Source of the DNA: Homoserinimonas sedimenticola | GTDB lineage: Bacteria > Actinomycetota > Actinomycetes > Actinomycetales > Microbacteriaceae | Direction: 5' to 3' | Assembly: GCF_026094475.1 (NCBI RefSeq) | Contig: NZ_JAPELL010000001.1 | Location: 715,171-779,170 of the forward strand | Length of the DNA stretch: 64,000 bases | In this document: positions 47,856-56,656 of the stretch, piece after piece | Position numbering within the stretch: position 1 is the stretch's first letter | How the letters are laid out: the number at the start of each line of letters is the position of its first letter | Position numbers and translations under genes: made by a program | The notes under the pieces: generated by a model | The model's database searches: none | Seen by the model: the letters and a program-made list of their open reading frames with translations, nothing else | What the model was told of the DNA's origin: nothing

Positions 47856-48203
47856 TCAGCTCTCGCGCTTCTCCTTGATCTTCGCCTTCTTGCCGCGGAG
47901 CTCACGCAGGTAGTAGAGCTTGGCGCGACGGACGTCACCGCGCGTGACGACCTCGATGTGGTCGATGACGGGCGAGTGGACGGGGAACGTGCGCTCCACG
48001 CCGACCTGGAAGCTCACCTTGCGAACCGTGAACGTCTCGCGGACACCCTGGCCCTGACGAGCGATGACGACGCCCTGGAAGATCTGGATACGCGAGCGGT
48101 TGCCCTCGATGATGTTGACGTGCACCTTGACGGTGTCACCGGCGCGGAACTCCGGAATGTCGGAGCGGAGTGAGGCCGCGTCGACCGCGTCGAGAATATT
48201 CAT
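47856..48203 (-). CDS. rplS: 50S ribosomal protein L19
   Basis: L19 (115 aa) lies at the 30S-50S interface. Typical segments are [52 protein letters not shown] and [14 protein letters not shown]. The ATG at 48203 starts the conserved protein, and the longer frame is leader. In many bacteria it directly follows trmD; here two unrelated genes intervene. Confidence 0.97.
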   Translation of the reverse strand: MNILDAVDAASLRSDIPEFRAGDTVKVHVNIIEGNRSRIQIFQGVVIARQGQGVRETFTVRKVSFQVGVERTFPVHSPVIDHIEVVTRGDVRRAKLYYLRELRGKKAKIKEKRES

Positions 48204-48359
48204 GGTGATTCGCTCTCTGCGACCGCCACAGGTCGACCGCGTTCTCAGTACTGCAGAAAGTGGAGTGGTGCCGAAGAACTGCCGGCTCCCCTGTGGCAGA
48301 GCCGTGCGCAGGCACAAACACTCATTCTGCCATAGCCCGGCGCCTGCGTGCCAATCGGG

Positions 48360-48881
48360 TCAGCGGTCGCCGCCCTGCTCTGCGGGCGGCTCAATACGGA
48401 TGACCTGCCCCCGCAGGGGCGCGTCGGGCGTCGCCCCGCGGGCCGGATACATCGGGCTCGTGCGGTGCTGCTGCACCGACTGCACATTGGCCTCGATGTC
48501 GTCGATGACGGCCCGAACGCGTCGCCGCGTCTCGAGCGCCCACTGGATGATGGCAGACCAGAAGGCGGCGACTCCCACGATGAGCACGAAGAGCAGCATG
48601 GGTGCCGGGATCGCGAAGGGAGAAGCGGCGATGAGGGCGAGCCACAGCCCGATAATTGCGACGTCGACCCATGAGACGGCACCCTCGACACGCACCTGTC
48701 GGCGGATCCAGGTGAGGAAGAATACGACGGCAAGGCCCACCGCAAGTGCGATCCCGACGAGCGGCACCGCGAGGAGCCCGATATCGTCCCACCCGCGGAT
48801 GCCCGCCACGAGCATGTACCAGAGGGGCAGCACGACGGGCGCCCACCGCAGGGCGACGTAGATGGCGCGCCGAAAAGCCAT
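48360..48881 (-). CDS. Small multi-pass membrane protein, function unknown
   Basis: The protein (173 aa) has about four hydrophobic segments between residues 8 and 110, then a charged helix and a polar Pro-rich C-terminal tail. No enzyme motif is visible. It is divergent from the LLM oxidoreductase gene (70-bp gap) and lies 156 bp upstream of rplS on the same strand. I do not recognise a family. Confidence 0.75.
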   Translation of the reverse strand: MAFRRAIYVALRWAPVVLPLWYMLVAGIRGWDDIGLLAVPLVGIALAVGLAVVFFLTWIRRQVRVEGAVSWVDVAIIGLWLALIAASPFAIPAPMLLFVLIVGVAAFWSAIIQWALETRRRVRAVIDDIEANVQSVQQHRTSPMYPARGATPDAPLRGQVIRIEPPAEQGGDR

Positions 48882-48951
48882 GGGTCAAGGGTACCTTCGG
48901 GTTGCCTGCAAGAACGTTGACGATTCAGTCGCCCGGGACCACCGTCGGAGC

Positions 48952-49923
48952 ATGACACGCTTCGGATACACCCTCATGACCGAGCAGAGCGGACCGCGCG
49001 AACTCGTGCAGTACGCCGTCGCCGCCGAGAACGTCGGATTCGACTTCGAAGTGTCGAGCGACCACTACTCCCCCTGGCTCACGGAGCAGGGGCACTCCCC
49101 CTACGCGTGGGCGACGTTGGGCGCGGTCGCGCACGCGACCAATCGGGTCGAGCTCGCAACGTACGTCACGTGTCCGACCATCCGCTACCACCCTGCTCTG
49201 GTCGCCCAGAAGTCTGCGACGCTCCAGCTCCTCGCCGAGGGCCGCTTCATTCTGGGACTCGGGGCGGGCGAGAATCTCAATGAGCACGTCGTGGGCGAAG
49301 GCTGGCCGATGGTGGATGCTCGGCACGACATGCTCGAAGAGGCCGTCCAGATCATCCGCGCGCTGCACTCGGGAGACCTCGTCACCTGGGAGGGCCAGTA
49401 CTTCCGCGTCGACTCGGGCCGCATCTGGGACATGCCGGACGAGGGCGTGCCGATCGGGATCGCCGTCTCGGGTGGCAAGTCGGTCTCTCGCCTCGCACCC
49501 CTCGCCGATCACATGATCACGACCGAGCCGGACGGCGAACTGGTCTCCTCCTGGCGGGATGCCGCCAGCGCGGGACCGGATGCTCGCATCATCGGACAGG
49601 TGCCGATCTGCTGGGCGCCGGACAAGGATGCCGGTGTCGAGCTCGCCCACGAGCAGTTCCGCTGGTTCGGGGGCGGATGGAAGGTCAACGCCGACCTGCC
49701 GACCCCTGCTGGCTTCGCGGCGGCCACGACCTTCGTGCGGCAGGAGGACGTGGCCCAGGCGATCGCCTGCGGTCCGGACCTCGACGACCTCGCGGAAAGC
49801 GTGAAGCCGTTCCTCGAGGCCGGCTTCACGGACCTCGCCCTCGTGCAGGTGGGCGATCGCTATCAGGAGCAGTTCCTTGCCGAGGCGGCCGAGCCGCTGC
49901 TCGAGAAGCTTCGCGCCCTGTGA
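48952..49923 (+). CDS. F420-dependent LLM-class oxidoreductase (FGD-like)
   Basis: The protein (323 aa) has a luciferase-like TIM barrel. Segments typical of the F420-dependent glucose-6-phosphate dehydrogenase-related group are MTRFGYTLMTEQ, FEVSSDHYSPW, GRFILGLGAGENLNEHVVG and GIAVSGGKS. Coenzyme F420 is expected; the substrate cannot be assigned. The ATG at 48952 gives the family N-terminus, whereas the open frame begins 90 bp earlier. It is transcribed alone on the plus strand within the split trmD-rplS region. Confidence 0.9.
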   Translation: MTRFGYTLMTEQSGPRELVQYAVAAENVGFDFEVSSDHYSPWLTEQGHSPYAWATLGAVAHATNRVELATYVTCPTIRYHPALVAQKSATLQLLAEGRFILGLGAGENLNEHVVGEGWPMVDARHDMLEEAVQIIRALHSGDLVTWEGQYFRVDSGRIWDMPDEGVPIGIAVSGGKSVSRLAPLADHMITTEPDGELVSSWRDAASAGPDARIIGQVPICWAPDKDAGVELAHEQFRWFGGGWKVNADLPTPAGFAAATTFVRQEDVAQAIACGPDLDDLAESVKPFLEAGFTDLALVQVGDRYQEQFLAEAAEPLLEKLRAL

Positions 49924-49975
49924 CAGTGGGCCCGGTGGCAGAGCATCGGTGACGCGTGCCCGCCCCCTGAGCGAG

Positions 49976-50686
49976 TCAGTCCAGCGCGGGAGGCGGCAGC
50001 AGTTCGGGACGTACGCGTCGCGTGCGCTCAACGCGCTGCTCGTAGCGCCAGGCGGCGATCGCCGCATGGTTGCCGCTCAACAGCACGGGCGGCACCTCGA
50101 GGCCCCGCCATGAGGCCGGCTTGGTATAGCTGGGGTACTCCAGCAGGCCCTCCTCATGGCTCTCCTCCACGAGACTCTCGGGGTTGCCGACCATGCCGGG
50201 AACGAGCCGGGTGATTGCCTCGATCATCGCCATCGTCGCGACCTCACCGCCGTTGAGCACATAGTCGCCGAGGCTGAGCAGGCGCACTCGCGCGCGCGTG
50301 GCCGTGTGCTCGAACACGCGCTGATCAATGCCCTCGTAACGACCGCATCCGAAGACCAGATGTCGCGCGGTGGCGAGCTCCCGGGCCGTTGCCTGGGTGA
50401 AGAGCTCGCCCGCGGGCGAGGGAAAGACGACGGTGGTCTCGGTCTCCGCGTCTCCCCCGTCGCCGAGGATGCTGTCGATCGCCTCCCCCCACGGCTCCGG
50501 TTTCATGACCATGCCAGCGCCACCGCCGTAAGGCGTGTCGTCGACCGTGCGGTGGCGGTCGTGGGTGTGATCGCGCAGGTCGTGGACGGCCACATCGATC
50601 AGGCCGCTCTGGCGCGCTTTGCCGAGCAGCGAGACGTCGAGCACGGAGAAGAACTCGGGGAAGATCGTGACGATGTCGATGCGCAC
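49976..50686 (-). CDS. trmD: tRNA (guanine-N1)-methyltransferase
   Basis: TrmD (236 aa from the GTG at 50686) methylates G37 of tRNAs with a trefoil-knot SPOUT fold and is usually essential. Segments: [12 protein letters not shown] at the start, [30 protein letters not shown], and [12 protein letters not shown] in the knot. A TTG at 50692 is a less likely start. It lies only 9 bp after the stop of the cbiX-like gene, so it is probably read in part from the nirD promoter, an unusual setting. It is separated from both rimM and rplS, its usual neighbours. Confidence 0.96.
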   Translation of the reverse strand: MRIDIVTIFPEFFSVLDVSLLGKARQSGLIDVAVHDLRDHTHDRHRTVDDTPYGGGAGMVMKPEPWGEAIDSILGDGGDAETETTVVFPSPAGELFTQATARELATARHLVFGCGRYEGIDQRVFEHTATRARVRLLSLGDYVLNGGEVATMAMIEAITRLVPGMVGNPESLVEESHEEGLLEYPSYTKPASWRGLEVPPVLLSGNHAAIAAWRYEQRVERTRRVRPELLPPPALD

Positions 50687-50695
50687 CCGCAAAGT

Positions 50696-51475
50696 CTATG
50701 CAAGGCCCAGCGGCACTCCGGGATCCGTGCTGGCGCCCGTTCTCTCCAGCCTGAGGCGCCCGCTACGGTAGCGCTCCAGCACGACCTCGATGATCGAGGC
50801 ATCCGGCGGCTCGTGGGCGGTCAGGAGAGGCGGCGAGACGAGGTCGGCCTGGGATGCTGCCGCGAGATCGGCGAAATAGCCAGGGGCAAGCAGGTAGGTG
50901 CTCACGATCACTCGGGAGCAGGGATACGCCAGACGCTCCTGCTGAACCGCCTCGGCGACGCTCGGCCCCGCGGCTGAGAGGAAGCCGACCCGCACGGGCG
51001 CCCCGAGCGAGGCGCCGAGCATCCGCCCCATCTCGAGGCAGTCCTCGACGGCCCGATCGTCGCTCGAACCGGCACACGCCAGCACGATGCGATCGGATGC
51101 GCGAAGCCCGAGCGTAAGGAGGCGCGCGATGAGAAGGTCGACCAGACGGCGGTCGGGACCGAGGGCATCCGCGAGCACGCAGTCCCTGCTCTCGGAGGCG
51201 AGGGTTCTCGTGAGGTCGACATGGACGTGGTAGCCCGCCGACAGCAGCAGCGGCACGACGACCGTCGACGTTCCCTGTGGAAGGGAGTCAAGAGTCGCCT
51301 CGACATCGGGCTGCTGCACATCGACGAAGCCGCCCCGGACGGGGACGTCGCCGAGAGCCAGCGCCACCGCGTCGACGAGGGAGGCGACGGCGGACTGGCC
51401 GAGGGGCGAGGAAGTGCCGTGCGAGATCGCCGCGAGCGCGATCTCGCCGGCGACCCGACCCTCGCTCCCGGTCAC
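50696..51475 (-). CDS. CbiX/SirB-like sirohydrochlorin chelatase
   Basis: The protein (259 aa) has two CbiX-like halves with the N-terminal AISHGTSSP (catalytic histidine) and VPLLLSAGYHVHVDL (second histidine). A second half without the histidine pair is evident around AGSSDDRA. With CobA it would complete siroheme by inserting iron into sirohydrochlorin; an oxidation step (precorrin-2 dehydrogenase) is not encoded in this window. The GTG at 51475 overlaps the nirD stop (GTGA). trmD follows directly. Confidence 0.88.
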   Translation of the reverse strand: MTGSEGRVAGEIALAAISHGTSSPLGQSAVASLVDAVALALGDVPVRGGFVDVQQPDVEATLDSLPQGTSTVVVPLLLSAGYHVHVDLTRTLASESRDCVLADALGPDRRLVDLLIARLLTLGLRASDRIVLACAGSSDDRAVEDCLEMGRMLGASLGAPVRVGFLSAAGPSVAEAVQQERLAYPCSRVIVSTYLLAPGYFADLAAASQADLVSPPLLTAHEPPDASIIEVVLERYRSGRLRLERTGASTDPGVPLGLA

Positions 51476-51879
51476 ACGGGCACCTCCACCTCGATCACAT
51501 CGTCGACGATGCGGGTGCGGAAGCATTCGAGAAAGAGGGTCGGGTCGCTGTAGCAGAGGCCCGTCTGCAGGTCATACACCTGCTTCAGAAGGGGCGACGC
51601 GATCGTCGGGCGGTGCCCCTCTCCCTCCGCCTTGCGTGAGCCTACGATGCCGCGCGCCATGACGGGCGCTCCCGTGTGGGGATCGAGATGACTCACGGCG
51701 TAGAGCTCGTCCGCGAGGGCGACGAGCGCCACCTGGTGACGTCCCGCGAGGGCCGCCTCCGCCCATCCGTTCTCGAGCTCGGCTCTGGGGCACACGGGAA
51801 CCCATTCGCGCTCGCCTTCGCCCAGGCAGGATGCCTCGTGCTGACGTGAATCGTACTGGCGGGTCTCGAGGAGGGTCAT
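51472..51879 (-). CDS. nirD: Nitrite reductase small subunit
   Basis: NirD (135 aa) is the Rieske-fold partner of NirB. WVPVCPRAELENGWAEAAL and VYDLQTGLCY are family segments. The Cys/His ligands of true Rieske proteins are absent, as usual for NirD. The ATG at 51879 has AAGGA 5 nt upstream; a GTG at 51909 is less likely. In most bacteria nirD follows nirB on the same strand. Here it is divergent from nirB across a 198-bp control region and leads nirD-cbiX-trmD. Confidence 0.93.
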   Translation of the reverse strand: MTLLETRQYDSRQHEASCLGEGEREWVPVCPRAELENGWAEAALAGRHQVALVALADELYAVSHLDPHTGAPVMARGIVGSRKAEGEGHRPTIASPLLKQVYDLQTGLCYSDPTLFLECFRTRIVDDVIEVEVPV

Positions 51880-52077
51880 GGGGTCCTTCCGTCGCTGCGG
51901 CACACCCATCCGGGTGCTCCGGCAACTCTACGAAGGGGATGTTTCGCCCCCATCACGGTCTGTTTCGCAATCGTGAACCCCTCCTCACAGCACGGGAGAG
52001 GGCCTGTAAGTCGAATGTGACGCCGCGGTCACAATCGGGCAATCGGACCGAAATCGCACGTACCTAGGCTCACAACC
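51880..52077. promoter_or_regulatory. Divergent nirD/nirB control region with GlnR-box-like repeats
   Basis: Read on the minus strand, TTCAC-n6-GAAAC-n5-GTGAT-n6-GAAAC spans 51977-51941, close to the GlnR box GTNAC-n6-GAAAC repeated twice. TGTTTCGC occurs twice 21 bp apart. A perfect dyad TGTGAC-n6-GTCACA lies at 52016-52033. A TAGAGT -10-like hexamer for nirD is at 51930-51925 and a TAGGCT for nirB is at 52065-52070. The GlnR-like box would lie just upstream of the nirD -10. Confidence 0.6.
52065..52070 (+). promoter_or_regulatory. -10-like TAGGCT ahead of nirB (possible leaderless start)
   Basis: TAGGCT ends 7 nt before the ATG at 52078 with no ribosome-binding site in between. Confidence 0.45.
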
Positions 52078-54687
52078 ATGAGCCACGACGTCACCAGCAG
52101 TTCATCCCGCAGCAGTGCAGGCACAGCCCCGCGACACGTCGTCGTCGTGGGTGGCGGTCCCGCTGCCCACCGCCTCGCCGAGGCGCTCACGACGCGGGAT
52201 GTCGCGGGCGCCCTGCGGGTCACCGTGATCTCGGAGGAACGGCACTCCCCGTATGATCGCGTCGCGCTGAGCCGCCGTCTCGAGGGCAGGGACGATCTCA
52301 CACTCGCCACGGCGCCCTGGGAATCCGACACCGTGACGCTCCTCCTCGGGGACCGTGTCACGGGTATCGACCGCGAGGCTCGAACCGTCACGACCGAGAG
52401 CGGGGTCTCGATCGAATGGGACGAGCTCGTGCTCGCAACCGGTTCTCACGCGTTCGTTCCCCCTATCGACGGGGTCGAGCACGCCCGCGTCTACCGCACG
52501 ATCGACGACGTCGACTGGCTTGTCGACGAGGTCGACCGCCTGGCCACGAGTCTGGGCCGGCGTCCGCGCGTGCTCGTCGCGGGCGGTGGACTCCTCGGTC
52601 TCGAAGCCGCGGGAGGGCTGCAGCGCCGCGGTGCCGACGCCGCGATCGTCAACTCCGCGGGATGGCTCATGAACGCTCAGCTCGACGAAGGGGCGGGGCA
52701 GGCGCTCGGCAAGATCATCGAGTCACAGGGCATCGAACTCCACCTCGCCCAGATGCCGCGCGCCGTGCACGTGGATGCGGCGGGAGCCGTGACATCCGTC
52801 GAGTTGACCAACCACAAGCACGTGCCCGCCGACCTCGTCGTCTTCGCGATCGGAATCCGGCCGCGCGATGAACTCGCGAGGGCAGCGGGGCTCGAAATCG
52901 GCGAACGCGGGGGCCTCGTCATCGGAACCGACTGTAGAACCTCGGATGCCCGCATCTGGGCGATCGGCGAGGTGGCCTGCTTCGAGGGCCGCTGCGTCGG
53001 GCTCGTCGCGCCCGCCAACGCCATGGCAGAGGTCGTCGCCGACCGGCTCCTCGGGGGCGCCGCCGAGTTCACCTCGGTCGATGACGCGACCAAACTCAAG
53101 CTCTCGGGCGTCGACGTCGCGAGCTTCGGGGACACGAGGGCCGAGCTGCCCGGCGCACTCGAGGTCGTCTACGCCGACCCCGCCCGCGGCCTCTATCAGA
53201 AACTCGTCGTCTCCGACGATGCCCGTACGCTCCTCGGGGGAGTCTTCGTGGGCGACGCCGAGCCCTATGCGGCGCTCCGCCCGCTCCTCGGCGCGCAGCT
53301 GAGTGCCGACCCGGGCGCCTACCTGTCGGTGGCAGGAGCCTCCGCTCCCGTGGACGACGAACTGCCGGATGCCGCCCTCGTCTGCTCCTGCAACGCCGTG
53401 ACCGCCGGCGACATCCGCGCGGGCATCCACGAGGAGGGCTGCACCGAGCTCGGCACCCTCAAGACCTGCACCCGCGCAGGCACGCAGTGCGGCTCGTGCG
53501 TGCCCCTTGTGAAGAAGCTTCTCGAGGGCGAACTCACGAAGGCGGGCATCGCGGTCAACAACGCGCTCTGCGAGCACTTCTCCATGAGCCGGCAGGAGCT
53601 CTTCGACTCCGTGCGTGTGCTCGAGCTCACCTCCTTCGAGGAGATCCTCACTCGCTTCGGTGAGGGTCACGGATGCGACGTGTGCAAGCCCGCCATCGCC
53701 TCCATGCTCGCGAGCCACTTCGACGGGTACATCCTCGACTCCGGCCGCGGCGGGCTGCAGGACACCAACGATCGCGCCCTCGCCAACATGCAGAAGGACG
53801 GCACCTACTCGGTGGTTCCGCGTATCCCGGGAGGGGAGATCTCCCCCGCCAAGCTCGCCGTCATCGCGCAGGTCGCGACAGACTTCGGCCTCTACACGAA
53901 GATCACGGGCGGGCAGCGAATCGACATGTTCGGGGCGCGGCTCGACCAGCTGCCCGACATCTGGCGCCGCCTCGTCGACGCCGGCTTCGAGTCGGGACAG
54001 GCATACGGCAAGGCGCTGCGCAACGTCAAGAGCTGCGTCGGGTCGACCTGGTGCCGCTTCGGGGTGCAGGACTCCGTCGCCATGGCGATCCGCCTCGAGC
54101 TTCGCTACCGGGGGCTGCGCGCTCCCCACAAGTTCAAGTTCGGAGTGTCGGGCTGCGCGCGAGAATGCGCCGAAGCGCGAGCCAAGGACGTCGGCGTCAT
54201 CGCGACCGATCAGGGGTGGAACCTCTACGTGGGCGGCAACGGCGGGTTCCAACCCACCCATGCACAGCTCCTCGCGGCCGACCTCGACGACGATGCGCTC
54301 ATCCGCTACATCGACCGCTACATGATCTACTACATCCGCACGGCCGACCGCCTGCAGCGGACAGCGCGATGGATGGAGGAGCTGCCGGGAGGCATCGACC
54401 ATGTGCGCGAGGTCGTCGTGGAGGACTCCCTCGGCCTCGGGGCAGAGCTGGAGGCAGCCATGGCCAAACACATCGGCAGCTACCAGGACGAATGGGCCGC
54501 CACCCTCGCCGACCCTGAGCGTCTGCGGCGCTTCCGCAGCTTCGTGAACGCCCCCGAAGCCCCCGACGTCGGCTTCCCGCGCGTCGCCGAGCGCGAACAG
54601 TGGCGCCCGGCCACGGCGGAAGAGGTGGCGGACCCCTCGACCGTGCTTCTCTCGGGCAGCACGATCCCCGTGCGGAGCGGATCGTGA
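52078..54687 (+). CDS. nirB: NAD(P)H-dependent assimilatory nitrite reductase, large subunit
   Basis: NirB (869 aa) reduces nitrite to ammonium with NAD(P)H. In order: an FAD/NAD domain (VVGGGPAAHRLAEAL at the start, VAGGGLLGLEAAGGL in the middle); a BFD-like [2Fe-2S] region (CSCNAV, CTRAGTQCGSC); a ferredoxin-like half; and the siroheme/[4Fe-4S] site C653-x5-C659 ... C693-x3-C697. All ligands are intact. It overlaps cobA (GTGA) so siroheme supply is coupled. The divergent nirD encodes the partner subunit. Confidence 0.96.
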   Translation: MSHDVTSSSSRSSAGTAPRHVVVVGGGPAAHRLAEALTTRDVAGALRVTVISEERHSPYDRVALSRRLEGRDDLTLATAPWESDTVTLLLGDRVTGIDREARTVTTESGVSIEWDELVLATGSHAFVPPIDGVEHARVYRTIDDVDWLVDEVDRLATSLGRRPRVLVAGGGLLGLEAAGGLQRRGADAAIVNSAGWLMNAQLDEGAGQALGKIIESQGIELHLAQMPRAVHVDAAGAVTSVELTNHKHVPADLVVFAIGIRPRDELARAAGLEIGERGGLVIGTDCRTSDARIWAIGEVACFEGRCVGLVAPANAMAEVVADRLLGGAAEFTSVDDATKLKLSGVDVASFGDTRAELPGALEVVYADPARGLYQKLVVSDDARTLLGGVFVGDAEPYAALRPLLGAQLSADPGAYLSVAGASAPVDDELPDAALVCSCNAVTAGDIRAGIHEEGCTELGTLKTCTRAGTQCGSCVPLVKKLLEGELTKAGIAVNNALCEHFSMSRQELFDSVRVLELTSFEEILTRFGEGHGCDVCKPAIASMLASHFDGYILDSGRGGLQDTNDRALANMQKDGTYSVVPRIPGGEISPAKLAVIAQVATDFGLYTKITGGQRIDMFGARLDQLPDIWRRLVDAGFESGQAYGKALRNVKSCVGSTWCRFGVQDSVAMAIRLELRYRGLRAPHKFKFGVSGCARECAEARAKDVGVIATDQGWNLYVGGNGGFQPTHAQLLAADLDDDALIRYIDRYMIYYIRTADRLQRTARWMEELPGGIDHVREVVVEDSLGLGAELEAAMAKHIGSYQDEWAATLADPERLRRFRSFVNAPEAPDVGFPRVAEREQWRPATAEEVADPSTVLLSGSTIPVRSGS

Positions 54688-55466
54688 GCGCCGGAGTGGG
54701 GCGCGTAACCCTCGTCGGCGGCGGCCCCGGCGCCGAGCACCTCATGACGGTGGGCGCCCTGCGCGCCCTCGCTGACGCCGACGTCGTGCTCTATGACCGG
54801 CTAGCCCCGCACGAGCGTCTCGCCGAGCTCGCGCCACGGGCGACCCTCATCAACGTGGGCAAGCTTCCCGGCCACCACCCCATCAGCCAGCGCGGCATCG
54901 AACTGCTCATGGTCGACCACGCTCGCGCGGGGGCCCACGTCGTGCGGCTCAAGGGCGGAGACCCCTACGTCTTCGGCCGGGGCAGCGAGGAGGTCATCGC
55001 GTGCCGAGAGGCGGGCATCCCCGTCGAGGTGATCCCGGGCGTGACGAGTGCTATCTCCGTGCCCGCCTCCGCCGGCATCCCGCTCACGCATCGCGGCGTG
55101 AGCCGGCTCTTCACGGTCGTCTCCGGGCACGCGCCCCTCAGCGAAGAGGAACTCGAACACCTCGCCGGGCTCGGCGGCACACTCGTCGTGCTGATGGGCG
55201 TCAGTTCTCTCCCCCACCTCGCGGCCGGACTGCAGCGCCACGGCGCGGCAGGCGATCTGCCCGTCGCGATCATCGAGCGAGGCTACAGCCGGCAACAGAA
55301 GACGACCGTCTCCTCGCTCGCCGACGTCGTGACAGATGCGACCCTCGCGGGCGTCTCCGCACCCGCCGTGCTCGTCGTGGGTGAGGTGGTCAGGCTCGCA
55401 CACGCTGGAGCGCAGGATGCGGCCGAGGTCATGCGGTCCGCCGAACTGCTCGTGGAGAATGCCTGA
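54684..55466 (+). CDS. cobA: Uroporphyrinogen-III C-methyltransferase
   Basis: The protein (260 aa) makes precorrin-2, the first step from the tetrapyrrole trunk to siroheme. Signatures: VTLVGGGPGAEHLMTVGALRAL, VVLYDRL, VRLKGGDPYVFGRGSEE and VIPGVTSAISVPA. It lacks the CysG dehydrogenase/chelatase half. The GTG at 54684 overlaps the nirB stop, and a TGATG links it to the next gene. It works with the cbiX-like gene to supply NirB cofactor. Confidence 0.94.
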   Translation: MSAGVGRVTLVGGGPGAEHLMTVGALRALADADVVLYDRLAPHERLAELAPRATLINVGKLPGHHPISQRGIELLMVDHARAGAHVVRLKGGDPYVFGRGSEEVIACREAGIPVEVIPGVTSAISVPASAGIPLTHRGVSRLFTVVSGHAPLSEEELEHLAGLGGTLVVLMGVSSLPHLAAGLQRHGAAGDLPVAIIERGYSRQQKTTVSSLADVVTDATLAGVSAPAVLVVGEVVRLAHAGAQDAAEVMRSAELLVENA

Positions 55467-56656
55467 TGGGACGCGGACTTGTGGCTGACCCCATGCCGGG
55501 AGAGACGGACGCCGCAGCATCCGCTCACCCGGCCGCGCCCGAACTGACCGTGCCCGGGTTCCGCCACGACCAGCTCGAGGGGTTCCGCATCGGCGTGACC
55601 TCGCACCGACGAAGCGAGGACCTGATCGACGCCTTCGAACGGCGCGGCGCCACCGTCATGCACGGCCCCACCCTCCGGGTCACCCACGCCCAGGTCGACG
55701 GACCGGTGCTCGCCGACACGAGGGCAATCGTCGAAGCGCGACCCGACGTGCTCCTCGCGACGACCGGCTACGGGGTTCGTCGCTGGTTCGAGGTCGCCGA
55801 CGCCGCAGGACTCGGCGACGAACTGACCGAGGTGCTGGGGAAGGCGAGGATCCTCGTTCGTGGCCCGAAGGCGCGGGGTGGCATCCGTGCCGCCGGACTC
55901 GACGACGACGGGATGAGCGACGCCGAGACGACCGAGTCCCTCGTCTCGAAAGCCCTCGAGGAGCTGCCAGCCGGCCTCACGGTCGCCGTGCAGCTGCACG
56001 GCCACACCGACGAACTTCAGCTGTCTCGACTGCGCGAGCGACACCGGGTGCTGACGGTCGCGCCCTACAGCTGGACCCACCTGGGCAGCACCGACGAGCG
56101 GGTGCAGCGGCTCGTCGAGGCGATCTGCGCCCGCTCCCTCGACGCCGTGACCTTCACAAGCGCCCCCTCCGTCGACGCCCTCTTCATCGCGGCGGAATGC
56201 ATGGGTCTGCTCGACCCGCTGCAGGATGCCATGCGCAGCGACGTCTTGGCGGCAGCCGTCGGACCCGTCACGGCCGCGCCCCTCCTGGCCGCGCGCATCC
56301 GCGTGATCCAGCCGGAACGCTACCGGATGGGTGCCCTCATACGTCTCCTCTGCGAGCACCTCGAGACCACGAGCGTGCAGCGCATCGCGACCACCCACGG
56401 TCCCCTTGTGCTGCGCGGACAGCTCGTCGAGGTGAATGGTCGTCGGATGACGCTGCCGCTCACCCCCCTCGCGCTCCTACGGCGACTCGCCGTCGAGCCC
56501 GGCTCCGTGGTCTCACGCGCCGACCTCGTCGCGGCCCTGCCCGGCGCCCAGGACGATCACGTGATGGAGGTGGCCCTCAGTCGCCTGCGTCAGGCGCTCG
56601 ACACGCCGGGGCTCGTCATGACCGTGGTCAAGCGAGGCTATCGGCTGGACGTCTGA
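55466..56656 (+). CDS. nnaR: HemD-like domain plus winged helix, NnaR-type nitrite regulator
   Basis: The protein (396 aa) has an uroporphyrinogen-III synthase-like domain at about 35-290 (FRIGVTSHRRSEDLIDAFERRGA, TFTSAPSVDAL). A C-terminal OmpR-type winged helix fills about 300-396 (SVVSRADLVAALPG, VMEVALSRLRQALDTP). This domain pair matches the actinobacterial NnaR-type proteins known as co-activators with GlnR of nitrite/nitrate genes. Regulation rather than catalysis is the more likely role; a true HemD function cannot be ruled out. It overlaps the 3' end of rimM by 19 bp. Confidence 0.82.
   Translation: MGRGLVADPMPGETDAAASAHPAAPELTVPGFRHDQLEGFRIGVTSHRRSEDLIDAFERRGATVMHGPTLRVTHAQVDGPVLADTRAIVEARPDVLLATTGYGVRRWFEVADAAGLGDELTEVLGKARILVRGPKARGGIRAAGLDDDGMSDAETTESLVSKALEELPAGLTVAVQLHGHTDELQLSRLRERHRVLTVAPYSWTHLGSTDERVQRLVEAICARSLDAVTFTSAPSVDALFIAAECMGLLDPLQDAMRSDVLAAAVGPVTAAPLLAARIRVIQPERYRMGALIRLLCEHLETTSVQRIATTHGPLVLRGQLVEVNGRRMTLPLTPLALLRRLAVEPGSVVSRADLVAALPGAQDDHVMEVALSRLRQALDTPGLVMTVVKRGYRLDV

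Noticed and set aside
52016-52033. CRP/GlxR site TGTGA...TCACA
   Set aside because: The spacing between the pentamers is 8, not the 6 of CRP-type sites. Kept only as an unassigned dyad.
55466-56656. Ordinary HemD (uroporphyrinogen-III synthase) as the main call
   Set aside because: The C-terminal winged helix and its place behind nirB-cobA fit an NnaR-type regulator better; catalytic activity remains possible.
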